Below are positions 38,559-51,600 of a DNA stretch of 64,000 nt, in pieces. The notes below the pieces were generated by a model. That model ran no database searches. It was not told where the DNA came from and saw only the letters and a list, made by a program, of their open reading frames with translations. The stretch is from Antitrichia curtipendula. Its lineage: Eukaryota; Streptophyta; Bryopsida; Hypnales; Leucodontaceae. The stretch is taken from the NCBI GenBank assembly GCA_951230915.1, contig OX579638.1, positions 17,874,696 to 17,938,695 on the forward strand. The letters run 5' to 3'. Position numbers and translations under genes: made by a program. Numbering within the stretch: position 1 is the stretch's first letter; each line of letters opens with the position of its first letter.

Positions 38559-40297
38559 TTAAATTTTTTAAATTTTAAATTTTTTTATATATATGAATAT
38601 GGAATGTATTTTTTATATATATGTATATGGAAAGCATTGAATCATTCCATTTTGATTAATGAGATGAAAGTTAAGACGAGTTATATTTTGCGGAGAGTTA
38701 TGGATTATGAAATCTTTATTCTCCAATAAACTTTGAAGTCCTTTATTTAATTCAATTTTTAATATTTTAGAAAAGAAATTAAAAAAATAGATTTACGTTG
38801 TTTGTTACAACATTATAGCCATTGAGATTGGCACTTTTCAATTCCATAAATAAATTGTTAACAAATTAGTATTTTGAATCATTCTATTGTTTTTTTACTT
38901 ACTATTTTTTCTGTGTATGTTTTACAAATTTCAAATGATCTAAAAATTTTCAACCATATAGTCAACTTGCCTCAATGAATGAATCCAAAAAAGCACCACT
39001 ATTTTGGACATTTTTGCATACAAATGTGACCTTGTGAAGTGCAACTACACATTTTACTACAAGGCCCAATTTTATTTTATTTTGACACTTCAAATGCCAA
39101 TGTCATACAATCTACACGAGGAAAATTTTGAAATTTTCCTATATCTTCTCAAACCAAAGTACTACGAAATCGTACACAAGGGAAGTTATGAAAAAAAATT
39201 CACATCTTTTCAAACCAAAGTATTACAAAATCTTACATCTACATGCGTCCAAAATGTTTTCTTCGTAAAATTTAGAATTACAAATTTTTCTTGAAGAGAA
39301 AGTGAAGGAATTTTTTAACCACTATAAAGTTTACTTAGTGGGAATTCTTAAAATCCACCATAGATGTATATTAATTATAATGTGCAAGTTAATAATGTAA
39401 TATTATTGGCCACATTTTTGTGTTTCTCATTAATTTAGAAAATAAACGTACAATAATTATGTGCCCCAAATTTCACATTTCAGTAAAATATTTACTTTTA
39501 AGAAGTTTTTAATTTCCTATATGGAATTCAAGGTATACTATATGAGCTTTGATTTCTTAGAAGGACTCAACTTCAAAAGGGATAATTTTTTTGCTAGAAT
39601 TACATTTAATAGGAAGAACTTACAAGTGCCCAAAATATACAAGGAAGTCTTTGTTGTGAAACATTTTTGAAGCATCTTCTTCACTATTAAAGAGTACTCA
39701 AACCTTCATAGTATCTCTCCTTAGTTTGATTGTTGGGTAGTCTTGGGAGTATGAAGATCATGTCCTTTGACTTTTGAATGTGCCATTGAAGCACATCTAT
39801 AAATCCCAACGTAGAGTAATTAGAGTTGTTCCTTCTATAGTTCATGCTTATTTTTCATTTTCATAACTAAATTTTGGACAATTCAATATTTTGAATCATT
39901 CTCTACTTCTTTCTACTTATTATGTTTCTCCTATATGTTGTACAATTCCAAATGATTTGAAAACTTTCAAGCATGTAGCCAACTTGCCTTGAAAAATGAA
40001 TTTACAGAGTAACTACCATTTTGGACATTTGTTTATACAAATATGATCTTGTGAAGTGCAGCTGCTTGGTTTTTTGCAACAACAAAAAAATGATTTTTGT
40101 CAATTTAAACGCTAATATCTTGCAATTGACATGGTGGAAATTTTTGAAATTTTTTTCACATCTTCTCAAGCCAGGGTACACCAAGATCCTGTGGTTACAT
40201 GTGTCCAAAATGTTTTTTTAAAATAAATTGGTACTCATACTAAAACTGATAGTCTTGGAGTGTCTTGGGTGAAAAAATAGTCTCTGACCTCTAGCGG
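38233..40297. mobile_element. Diverged TTAA-type element, about 2.07 kb
   Basis: TTAA at 38,229-38,232 and 40,298-40,301 flank ends ctcctaaagc and, reverse-complemented from the right, ccgctagagg. These are degenerate versions of the 4482-5426 ends, and interior blocks align (aattgtgagcacctcac near 38,273; tggacatttttgcatacaaatg). A stretch matching the right part of 4482-5426 occurs twice (about 38,780-39,290 and 39,840-40,260), so it has an internal duplication or two elements joined. No transposase. Confidence 0.5.
38503..38553. repeat. (AT)n microsatellite
   Basis: About 25 AT units inside the 38.2-40.3 kb element. Confidence 0.95.
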
Positions 40298-40745
40298 TTA
40301 AAACATCTTTTTCAAAAATGTGATATTTTTGGATTGCAATAAAGTATTTCTTCAATGTATCCTTATTTTTTTATTTTTTTAATATCATCAGAATAAATTT
40401 CATATGATTTTCTAAATAGATTACTTTGAACCTAGCACATTGTTATGTTGAAAAGCACATGAATCCTTTTTTGGAAAAATACAAATAATAGTGGAAAAAA
40501 AATGGTAAAATAGGTGTACTTTTTGAGCTCACACCAACTAAAATTCAATAGAAAGAGTTTAAAAGTAGCATACTTCGATTCCATATTAATTTTTAAGATT
40601 CTATATTAAAAGTATATTTTATTGTATATTTCTATTGTATATTTTTTACGTAGACCTACACATCTAGGCAAAGTCTCTGCCGATCATTCTCATGTCTGAG
40701 GTTGTTTTGATCAGAATTAGGTTCAAGCTAACATGCTAAACGCGG

Positions 40746-41635
40746 TTGGATATGCATGTATTTAGTGGTATCAGTAAAGGCTCCAATTGTGGTTATCACA
40801 TGCACAATCAACTTCTCTTCCCACAACTTGCCATTGTGCTACCCTTCATTTGTTATTGTTTGTTGCTGCGGCAGAAATTTGCATTCCATCTTTGCACTTC
40901 ATCTCTGCATAAGAATCTCCCGGATTTTATTGAAGTTGAAAATCTCAGCTGCCCACTCTATCCAAGTATAAGTAAGATATAAGGTTAGACACAATTGGTT
41001 CACATGTTTGCAAGTCTGTTTCATCTTTAAGGTAGAAAGTGCTCTTTGCGTCACTTTATAATGTTGTCTGGCTCAAGCTGTGCATTCAACTTTGTACACT
41101 GAAACTGGCTATTGAATTTCATCTTTTATATTTTTTTTGTGAATTGCATGATTATATTTATTTGTGTGATTAATACAAAACTAAAAGAATAATTAAAGTT
41201 GTGTATCCTTTTGGAGCCTGAAAATAAAATCTTATGTATAGAATCTACTCAGGAACAGTGGCTGCAGCACGGGAAGCATTTATCGTTGGCGTTCTTGTAA
41301 TATCTCTAGATTCTTTGATGGTGTTCTAGATTCTTATGTTCAATTTTTTTTTACATTCCTGTTAATTCTTTGTGCATGAATTGCATGTGTTAGTTCCTCT
41401 GATCCTTTCAAAAGCTTATCTGAACAATTTAATTGTTTAGCTGCTTAGCTGTGATACTAATGCCCTCGAAATCTCCAATAAGAGAGGCCAGAGCACCAAC
41501 AAAGACTTCAAATCAACAGCAACTGTGAACCTTCAACTTATAAAAACTTTTGACTGCGAGATATTCAGGAAGGAGTATATCCCAATGGTTGCTTTTTGAA
41601 CGTTGATATTCCTTCAAGTCCACCAGAACACAGGG
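40746..41635 (+). pseudogene. SurE-type 5'/3'-nucleotidase pseudogene
   Basis: Three separated blocks match plant SurE proteins in order. SGISKGSNCGYHM (about 40,759-40,802) is the GxNxG metal-site region. YSGTVAAAREAFI (41,245-41,285) follows an AG acceptor at 41,240-41,241. GCFLNVDIPSSPPEHR (about 41,584-41,632) ends at a GT donor. The N-terminal LVTNDDG block was not found. The first exon lacks a GT donor after CGYHM, and a frameshift near 41,575-41,585 separates the two halves of the third block, where the other frame hits a stop. SurE dephosphorylates nucleoside monophosphates; this copy should be dead. Confidence 0.7.
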
Positions 41636-42379
41636 TAATATGATATAATGTTGTTGATCTCCTTTTCTGAAATGTTGTGTCTTGTGGTAGCTTAAGTAGA
41701 GTATAATTATTTTTCGCAGAATTACTAGAACAATGATATCATCATGATTTGTATGTCATCACTATAATTCTTTGAGGTATTTTTGGAAATAATCCGTAAT
41801 TGGCTTGTGATGTTTTTGTGTGCAATAGAAATTTTCATTATTGAGGAACATTCACCTGGGGCAGTACTAAGTAGGGTTGTCACCGCCATGTTCAAGCGAG
41901 TCATTTGTTTATTACAAACTCCTATCCAAGTCTCTCTACAATTCGACCTTAGGTTGAAGTCAATATTGTTGTTATTAAAATCAGACTTCTTTTGTGATCA
42001 TTTTCAAAGACCTTGTCTTCTCATAAATAGGTTATTTGTTTTGAAGAATTTATTTTTGACTTCATAGTCTTAGATATGGAGCAATTGTGCTACTGAACGT
42101 CATACTGCCTATTTCTAAGTAGGTTGGTTCTTTGAATGGGTGCAGGCGATATTACAATTAGGAGGGAAGATCCTAAATATTCAGTGCAAAGACAGATTAC
42201 CTTGTACAGCATCATTAGGGCAATTTGAAGCCTATAGATGGTTCAATTAAAGTAGTTTTGAAAGTTATTATTTTACAATAAAAAGTGCAATTTTCAGCTA
42301 CTTTTTTGTCGCCTTTTTTCAAGTGGAATTGCATCCAATCCCAAAGTTTGCTTCCACTGCATGAATGTATATGCACAAA

Positions 42380-42494
42380 TTCATCCATTCTATTTAGTTT
42401 CATCCAAAAATGAGATGAAATTCATCCAAATCACATGACAATGTTCATCCAATTATTCAATAGAATTCATCCAAATTTGATCAAAATTCATCCA
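42380..42494 (+). repeat. Six phased ttcatcca repeats
   Basis: ttcatcca occurs at 42,380, 42,399, 42,421, 42,444, 42,466 and 42,487, so spacing is 19-23 bases, close to two helical turns. The array ends just before a ggtgatatgaaattacccc motif. Subterminal repeats of a transposon or a protein-binding array are possible. Confidence 0.7.
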
Positions 42495-42609
42495 CATTGC
42501 TACTTGGGTGATATGAAATTACCCCATGCTAAAGCGTAAAAAAATGGGGGTAATGAGGGGCATAAAGATTCCCCCCCCCATCTCGTGCATTAGTTTACTG
42601 TGCCTGGAT

Positions 42610-45044
42610 GCAGCAAGATGCTCACAATGGGGGTCCCTCTTCCGTGCAAACTCCACCTACGCTGTCGTGATCACTGCACGGCCATCATTAAAAGGTCAAA
42701 AAATCTTCGCAAGCTCTAAACTCTAAACATTCTAGAACCAGTGCTGGTTGCGTAAGAAGACTCTTCAATAATTTTGTTCTTCCTTCGAAGGCCGCTTGCT
42801 TCAAAGCTAATTTAGGTATATCTCTCCTTAAAGATTTCTGGATGGAGAGCTGCCTGGTATTAGTTCTAGAATGTTGACTAAGAAAAGTTTGGATCTAAGA
42901 AGGTAAATATGAGGATTTTTGGATAGCACACTTACATTGATTGAGTGTAGTTTTTGACGCACAATATGCATACCAACCTCATGTCCCATTGTTGCCAATG
43001 GATCCCACTCTTGTGCTTAGGTTGGCTATGACCTCTACAGGTCTAGTTGTGTTCTTTTTTCCTCCTGGCTTCAGCAATACTGCCATGTGTTGATGCCGCC
43101 ATGATTGTGCAACAAATTAGATGAGAAGTGGCAAGTGAGAATCTGAGAATGAGCTGACGGCCCTTCACAAAAGGAACTCGGTTTTTTAATCTTCTAGAGT
43201 TATTTGTAAGGTCACCTGAAGTTTGAATTATATATATACTCTTCCTAAATCCCCTCTAAATAGCTCTACAATCAGTCCAAAGGTGGATCAATTAATCTCA
43301 TGCAAATGCTTCACCCTCAAAGACTACTAAACCTTGAGGTTAGAGACGCTCTCCCATGCTTTAGCTGAGAAAACTACCTGCTTGGATTCTACTATATCCA
43401 CATCTTTGTTAATGAGGAGAGAGATTGTACCTTTAGAATAAGAAGTGGTCCAATTGCGTTGATTTGATACACAAACGTCATTGCGTTTAGGTTAACCTTG
43501 CTCAACAAATCTCTGCAGTGGAAACCATCCAGGAAAGGGCTAAAGAATCTTTGATAGATTAATTAATCTCCAAAGCATGTGAGTTGAAAATAATGTCCAA
43601 TATAGTTCTTTTTAAAGTCAATAAAATAACCCCTCTTTTAAGCTATTATACTATTTGTTGAAAACAAGAGCTTGTTTAACTTATCTTCTTGATTAAGTCA
43701 ATGGAAGAGCTTGGCAATCTCTAAACTCAAGCCAAAGTAGTTTTCTTCTTTGGAATGATTTTGAGCACTCTCTGAAGGTGATTTTAAAATTTTAAAATAA
43801 AAAAAAGGAAGTTTTCTTCTTCAAACTTGGGGTGACTTTAGAAATAACTATATAAAGTGGAAGATGGATATCTCACCAAGGGAGATCTTGAGGTTGCTAA
43901 TATGCAGAATCCTAGCTGTGTTTATCAACAGGTCAAGCCTTCCATATTCCTGAGATATAAACTTGGCCGCTTCCTACTGCCATTCTACCAACACAAGATC
44001 CAATCACATTTGGTGATTAATTCATTTTGTTTCAAATTCTACATTACTTCTTAGGTTCATATAGATTGCAATTCTCACACAGCTAATTGTACTATCTCTC
44101 TTTCACCAATTTGTAATAAATCTAACATGCTCTACAAAATCTACACAAAAAATCCTTTAAAAAATACAGAAATGATACCAAAAACCTTGAAATTTTCATC
44201 TAGAAAGTTTTGCATGGAAACAATATAGCCATGCCCACATTAAGATACTAGAACCTTCATCCTCATGAACATTGTTCCAATCTAATGTTCACTTATATTA
44301 AATTTGTTATTTTGTGAAATCTTGATCACCAAACAAAATTTCAATTTTAAAAAAAAAACTCCCATTTTAGTTAAATTATTTTGTGTGCTTTTCATTGTTA
44401 GTGTTACATAATAATTGATTCAAAAATATTGGTAATGAATTTTTCAAATTGTATTATAGAAACATTTAAGAAACATCAATGTACTCATCTCACTTTGTGG
44501 AAAATTGCACATTACATAAGAAAATTTTTACAATAGAAAGAAATCAATATTAAGGTGTTGCCTTCCCAAATTTTATTAAACAAATATTTGAAAATTGTAA
44601 TTATATTTTACTAATTGATCCTTGTATTATGACTATATCTATACGCTTGAGCATGATGGTTTAATTGGTTTACCAAACCTAATTATAATTTTGTGAAATT
44701 TCTTGTACAATCTTTTTCTTAGACTTTATAGTGGGGTAGCAAGACTTCTTGGAGGATACTATATAATGAATTTTTTCTAAACCATTCACAATTTGGTGTC
44801 GTTTAAACTCAGCACACTTTGGCGGTCATTTTGGCATAGTAAATTACCTTTTTTTTTTTAAAACTTTGATCTATAAAATGTTTTATAGTCAAGCTAAATT
44901 TCATCTCCAAAAATCTGTTTGAGATTTCAAGACTCCAATAAAAAATTATGGGCAAAATTCATAGAGGATTGAAAAAGACATTTTTTTTACTTTTCAAACA
45001 TTCTCTCGGAATTTGGTCCATGACTTTTTATTGGAGGCTTGAAA
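42610..45044 (+). repeat. Segmental duplication, copy B, left part
   Basis: Matches copy A bases 1 to 7466 apart from the copy A insertions and a 3.2-kb block (A 3441-6605) absent here. It ends with ttgaaa at 45,039-45,044, exactly where the giant element begins. Confidence 0.92.
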
Positions 45045-45047
45045 CCC

Positions 45048-45068
45048 ATATTTAACTAATTATGGACA
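45048..45068 (+). repeat. Left terminal inverted repeat of the giant element
   Basis: Begins atatttaactaattatgg and pairs with 58,734-58,754 with one mismatch (c/g at the ninth base). Three further bases (ccc) separate it from the target. Confidence 0.85.
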
Positions 45069-45780
45069 ATTACACCAAATGTGGACAAATTCATAGTCTA
45101 AATTCACCTGAAAAACAGGAAAAATTGATTTGAATGGTAGAAAAGTGTCGGCGGCCCACCCATACATTGTCTAGCTCAAGTGTTTGTCTAACAAAATGCA
45201 TTCAAATAGGACCATTTGACTAACATAAATTCGAAGTGACATAACATAGTAACAAATGGAATAGTGATAGCAGAAGAGATGCCTATAACCGTGCCCCACG
45301 ACTGTAGAATCAAATCCTCGAAACAAATCCAATCAAGAATATCAAATCATTTTCCAATCCCGAACATAAAACACCCTAAGCCCATAACATGTATCAGCTG
45401 GCAGCCGATAAGAGAGTCCATAGTAACGGAAGAAGTCATACATAAACGAAGCAATGAATATCAAAGCAGTACCACTGAACATTCCAAGAGTGCAATAAAT
45501 CCAAGTAGTGAGAAATTGCTCGCGCAGAAGTATCATATATATTCAAAGCAAATATGACAACACCGGCATATTAAGTACTGCACCAGAAGGCTAGCCGGAA
45601 GACGACAAAAAAAGAAATAAATTAAGCTAATACTGCAGTGCCCACATAAGCTAACTGTGTTGGCCGTTTAGGCTGCAGTAAGTGCAAATAGCCTGGGCAT
45701 CTCCCCCAAGAAAGGGTGATATAAAGATACTCGGCGACATACAGGCTCACACCTAGCACCCCCATCCAAGTGCTGATATA

Positions 45781-46020
45781 GACAAACGGAGTCATCCGTA
45801 GAACAAACAAGAAGTACTGTTTCGGCTGACAGCCGAAACGCACATCGAATTGCTGACGCCGACAAGTGAAGTAATCCACAGAACCGACAAGATGTACACA
45901 ATCGGCTGGCAGCCGACACAAAGTCGGAGTGCTAAGCTAGACAAGTAGAATCACCTGTTGAACCGACGGTAAGTAATTCCTATCGGAGAAGATGTATTGA
46001 GTTTGAGACACCACCATCCA
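45781..46020. repeat. Three-unit 80-bp tandem repeat, each with a palindrome slot
   Basis: Units begin with gacaaac/gacaagt at 45,781, 45,861 and 45,940. The 19-bp palindrome sits 39 bases into units 1 and 2 (45,820 and 45,900). Unit 3 has only a half-site (tatcgg at 45,981). The array lies between the transposase stop and the left end. Confidence 0.65.
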
Positions 46021-46111
46021 AGTACTACCCGGGTCGACCGGAATCCTGAGAAGAACTGACAAAGACCGCTATATCGGCTGGCAGCCGACATCCCTCGAAC
46101 AACTGATATCA

Positions 46112-49100
46112 TCAGTCCTCACAATCATCGTCAGCATCTCTGTCGCCCGGAGCGCCTGCGGCCTCCAGATTCGTAATTGCAGCAATAACCGAGGCCTCCG
46201 GAATCAGATGAGATGTCGGAGGTCCTTTCTTTGCATGTGAGGGCATCCTGTGCAAGTACAGAACAATGCGAACATGAACAACTTGCGGAAGACGGAGTTC
46301 CTTATGCCATCTCCGGGTCCAGCACTCCCTCGCCACCACCGCCTTCCCCTCCCGCTTGCCCTTCAATGGCGTCCACCATTCCACCTTGAAGTTTCCATAC
46401 AACGGCCCTGGAGTCAACACCACACATTCCAGTACCCGTCCCAGCCAAACAGGAAGATAGTGGTTATGACATGGCCGACAGAGAACAAAGTCCCCTAGCA
46501 GGACGTCGCGGAAAGGGTTGAAGCTCAACCTCGGTCTGTCCTTCGCAGGCCCGCAATATGGCAAAGGATCTTGATCGTCCTCCGGAGTCGTGTCGGGTGG
46601 ATTATTCGGATCCGCCCCGTCTTCTGGAAACGCCGATCCGTGATCTTGTGACCACTCCGACAGAGGCCAGAACCCTTCCTGAAGCGAATTCAGTGCAGCG
46701 GATAGTAGCGAAGAAATCTCTTCTAGAATTCGTTCCCAGTATGCTACAGTACCTGCCATTTCCTCTGCGTACCGCTTGTTCCTGGCCATTCCCGACTTCC
46801 AGAACTCAATGTACTTTGCGATCCCATTTTTGATGAAGCACTGGTTCTCACTGCATTCAGAGGCTTTGGAAGCTTCTTTTTCTGCATTCCCCTTTCTCGG
46901 ATTAATCTCCACGTTTCCCCAGAGTGCCTTGAATCGAACAGGTAGTGGGTCCCCCTTTGGGATTCTTGGGTTTCCATCATCGTCAGCTGCCCACATTTTC
47001 ACAGCCAGTCCCGGAGGAAGCTACGACAGATCTGTTGTCCTTTTCTTATACTGCATGACCGGCCATCCTCGATCATCTCCAGATTCTTCGACGTAGAATT
47101 TGAATAGGTGTTTATCCCCTAGTCCTACTATTCTGTTGACCCCGTCGTGATGGAAGCCCTTCAGGTATGCTTTGAAGTCAGCAACCTCCTGAACGAACTC
47201 CGGGATGAAAGCCACAGTGTTCTGCAAATCCATGAACGCCTTCATGAGATCTGCGAGAACGTATGTGTTCTTCCTCTTGATTAGCTTCGACAAATAACTG
47301 AAGTGCGTGTCAATGTCTTCGTGCGTGTGTCCGACAATGAGAAATCCAACAGTTACTTCCTTGAAGACGCGCCTGGCTGTGAGTAATGAGCAGAATGCCA
47401 TGAGAAACCGATTCTTATTGTCCTTGGCTGAATTGTCTAGTTGCAAGAACAACTTCCGCGGAAGTGGAACATGAGGTCGTTCTGATCGTGGCGTGATTGT
47501 GACTCTGTCGGAGCTTGCCGGAATGGACGAACTGCATCTCGATTTTCCATGAAGCAGAGCTTCGAAGAAGCTATTCTGAGGTTGAGTTGAGAACAGGATC
47601 TTGGATTCCCTAACCGGTGGCAACTCCAGAGCGCGCAGGACTCTGCATAGTGACGATATTGTAAAGTTCGAATCTCCCGGCCATAATGATGTAGAGTAAT
47701 GAGCAAACGTGCCATCTCCATGTCCATGAGTGAGCATGCCAATACACGAAATTGGTATTTGTCTGAGCCCGGCGGTGGCCTTGGTAATACCCTGCATCCT
47801 GGGAATAGCGGTCTTCGTTGTGTCCATCTTGTCGTGTATTATGCAAAGGAACTCCGATGGATTTTGCACGGACTGCGTGGACCACCCACCATAGACATTC
47901 CTACATGCGCGTTGATAGTTTAGATGTCGCTCTCTGTCATCCACTAGTGCCTGCCACTCATCACAGCCTCTAGGATACTTCGCAATGAACTCGACAAGGA
48001 AGTCACATTCGGTGCATTTCGAGAAGTTGCTTCCAACCGCCTTGACTTCAACATTTTTGAAATGAGCTTTCCGGAGGCGACTGACGGCAGACTGCGAGAT
48101 TGGCTTCAAATTGCATATTCCATTAATCTGTGGCGCAGAACGACGTCAATTTAATCAACACAGATCCAGGCAATAATCAGTACCAAAGTATATCGGCTGG
48201 CAGCCGATACACTTCAAACCTTATGATAGGGAAGTCCTCATTGTACGTGAAGTCAATCGGGGATGACATAAGGGTACGCTGAGTAGGTAGAACAAACCGT
48301 ATCGGCTGGCAGCCGACAGAAACTAAATCATATTGTGGAAGCCGAGAGGAAGATCATAGAACCTTACATAATTAACTTGCTCGCGCATGTGATCCCAATT
48401 TATTGCAGAGGGGACGACCTTGAGATTATTGACGCGTTTGTTTCCAACAAGCCTGAACTCGTTCGGCATCTGGTCGGCATTCTCGTTGATAATTGTCATT
48501 AGTGTTGCTTGAGCCTGAATAGTTTGTGGTCGCGGTCGACGGGCACCCATGTTTCCATGCGACCCGCTGACAGATCCTGCATTGGCAGCAGCCTTGTATA
48601 CATGATAGGCCGACCTAGAGATCCCGTGAATGATGTACCAGGCATTCTCGCAGACGTCGACATTTGCAAGAGTAACAAAGTTCCTTCCCGGAATAACTCC
48701 AGGATGAAGCTGACTCTGAACCGCATATGCCATCTCCCTCCTTGTTTCAAATGAGCACGTGAAGAACCTTCGGCGGAGAGTTCTCGTATCCTCCCATGGA
48801 AACGTCTGGTAGCATCTGAGTTTGCAGCACCGCTGGGAGCTGACCTTCCGTATGTCAGGATCCGAAATCTTTGTCTGCAGTTTGGACATGAGTCGACAGT
48901 CCTTGGGAATTACCCTCCGACGCACGGACCGATAGGGATTCTTCGGAACTCCCGGCATTCCCCCTTCGTCTGACTCTATCAAGTCAGCCGCCTCAGAGCA
49001 GAGCGTGACAATCTCCGAGAGTAGCCTGCCACCCTCCAATCTTGTGTGGGACAACCTCCAACGCATGGTCGTCATCTGTAGTGTGTCATGCTCAGAAACG

Positions 49101-50301
49101 AACATGACACCCACATCTGAATCTCCGAGAACCCCGTTGTCACATGCCTCATTTGGAAGGCAGACTTGGATCAGAGCCCTCCCGAAGAATGAGAAATCCT
49201 CATCCAGAAGTTCACAATACTGATTTCTCCAGAACGGTCTATCAGGGAATGGAAGACCCGACTGAACTCCACCAGAGGCGCATTCAGTTCTCCAATTCCG
49301 CTGTTACCTACAGACGCGTCCGTATCCAGGATACTGTCAGTAGCGCCAGTGTCGCATCCACCGTCGCCAGAGGTACTGAGGCCCTGATCATTGGGATCAC
49401 CATCCTCGGAAGCTTCACTTTCACTGTTGGACGAGTACAACCTATCATCTCTGTCGTCTTCGTCTGAGGCATTGGGTGCAATCCTTCCCGATGCGGGCTC
49501 CGCGTACTCTTCCGGAAAATCAAATGTGCTACCTCCACTTTCACCGTTGACATATTGAATAGCATTCATGTTGTGCGTCAGTGGAGGACTTGTCGTCTGG
49601 CCGCCGACAGCCTCCGCAGCAACACTAGGTGATGCGACAGGCCTGACCTTGTAACCGCTCCAGAGTATTCTGTACCCTACGCAGAGTTTGAGTGTTATGA
49701 AATCCGGAATCTCGTAGAAGGCATTCTGATCTTTGAAGTCGTCGACGACATGCAGGAGTCGGACAACCAGGAAGAAGCTGTGAGGAACCCGAAAGCCCTC
49801 CCAGAATCCCTTTGGGGAGCATTCGACAATGAGGCCCACCCCAACATACCGCAAGTCATTTTCAATAGTTTGCAGAAGAGCGACCTCCATGTTCACAGTG
49901 AGTGACAAGAACTGTTGAATAGGCTTCTCATCCGAGTTCGTCAGTATCGGCTGGCAGCCGACACCAGCGGAATAGGGGACCTCAGACTCCACAAAGGGAT
50001 ACACATTGTTTGCTTCCCAGAGGATTGAGGCCCCAGTGCATTGACTGAGGAAGACCAAGTCCCCCTCGGGAAATGGAATTTTCATGTCGAGGTTCCCAGG
50101 GACATCTAGAACTAGAACCCGCACAAGGACATGTGCGCGATTCTCCACCCTTTCAACAAGCGCCCGTCCAGCGTAGTACAATCCTTCAAGCGTAAGAGCA
50201 ACGACTGCTCCCTTTCGCAGCCTGAGTCTCCCGGAACCGCCATTCCTTGTAAACGCATCGATTGCACTCGCATCCAAACCCATTCGACTAAATGCACTCA
50301 T
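46112..50301 (-). CDS. DUF7869-like RNase H-fold transposase (probable)
   Basis: Exons read leftwards from ATG 50,301. 50,301 to about 49,220 gives an N-terminal region with an acidic Ser/Asp-rich linker. The frame then changes once, by an unresolved short intron or frameshift near 49,220-49,320, and continues through DRPFWRNQYCELLDEDF to 48,368. A 240-bp GT..AG intron (48,367-48,128, phase 0) is followed by 48,127-46,112. The middle has the CCKLRCYQTFPW..RR and HGISRSAYHVYK features typical of DUF7869 proteins. The core has CTEC, IIHDKMDTTKT (D about 47,833), LQLDNSAKDNKNR (D about 47,437) and VGHTHEDID (about 47,329), plausible DDE/D residues. The C-terminal part has a GRVLEC..VEWWTP SH3/BAH-like strand pattern. 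An in-frame TAG at 47,021-47,023 cuts off this part. Likely moves the element; unproven. Confidence 0.72.
48128..48367 (-). other. Transposase intron holding two palindromes
   Basis: Donor gtaagg at 48,367 and acceptor cacag at 48,128 give a phase-0 join of REQVNY to INGICNL. The 240-bp intron contains palindromes at 48,191 (perfect) and 48,300 (G.U type in the sense strand). Confidence 0.8.
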
Positions 50302-51600
50302 GATACAAAAGAGGTGCTCAGCTCCCTGTAATATCCGGTGTCCTTATTCACTGAGCCCCGGATTTCGTATCGGCTGGTAGCCGATAGGATTAATACAGAC
50401 CGTCCCTACTTATACCATGAATGTCATCAGGAGCTGGCCTCCTTGATTACCTATTCATTGTTATATTATAGAGCAACCCCACTAAGCTCCCAGGCCCCGT
50501 AGTATCTCATCTCATCCCACTACAGCAGAATATGTCGGCTGGCAGCCGATATCAAGATGGCATTCCGACTGGGTGCGTTGAGTGTGGACCGTACGGATTA
50601 CGGGATGACCCTAATACCGCGGAGCTGAATGCCAGTCAGTCATCTAGAGTGCCGGGAATCCTCCAAGATTGAATTAGTCTAGGTACAATAAACCGGAATT
50701 CCGGCCACTCTTCCAAGACAAATGTCACTAGATATCAAATGCGATACAGATCGAAGAGCAGATTCAGAAGAAAATGACCCTTCTGTAATGCCACTACTCT
50801 GAAAATGTCCTGAAATTCTTATCCATGAATCCGAATCAATCCACAGCATTACAGTCTCCCTACAAGCCAGTGCAATCCGATCATCTGCCGTCTAAACCTG
50901 CATTTGCAAGCAATCCCTTGCATCAGACTGGAACCCTCTCATCCCTCACGCGTCTCTGACGCTCTGACTCTCCGTGTGCAGGAAGTAAATGAAACTGAAA
51001 GAATGAAATCCTCCAAGATTTGTTCCTAAGTCAAGTGGAGGGAGAAGCAGTTTGGCGCTTGAAATTTGAATTTGGAGGAGGATGAATTCGTTGTGATTAC
51101 GAAAGACACAGGTACGTCCGTTTCAAGATCAGGCTTGAGAACGTACGCATCTTCTGGCAATGAGTATTCGTTACATTCATGTCCTTGTCTGGATGTGCAG
51201 TACTGGAAAATGGATGATTAATAGGAAATGGATGGAGAAATTGGATGAAGGGAAAACGACTGTCATCATTGCGCGTCACGGCTGGCAGCCGTCACCTCGG
51301 TGGTCGGGAGTGGGGTTATACACTTCTGGCCACTTTCATTTTCTCTCATTCTCATTCTGCACTCTTGCTCTCTCTCTCGCTCTCGCTCTTTTTCTCTCCC
51401 TCTCTCCCCCTGTTTCTCACTCCGGCTCGCAGCTGACATTTTGTCACGTGGCGAAGGCACGATTCCCTGTTAACTAGTTTCTCTTCTCGGTCCGATACAG
51501 TGTCCTGGGCAGCCAATAGTGTTGGTGTCTGCGGCGACAGGAGTCTTCAGCAGCCGATAGGAGACGGAGCCCAGCCGATATCTGGCAGGCGTCGGCGGCG
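50302..51600. promoter_or_regulatory. Divergent promoter region between the two gene groups
   Basis: The region separates the ATG of the leftward transposase (50,301) from that of the rightward gene (51,601). It holds a TATA-like tatattatag near 50,460, a strong CT-rich tract at 51,357-51,415 of the kind common in plant 5' leaders, and palindromes at 50,369, 50,533 and, degenerate, near 51,276 and 51,420. Transcription starts cannot be fixed from sequence. Confidence 0.5.
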
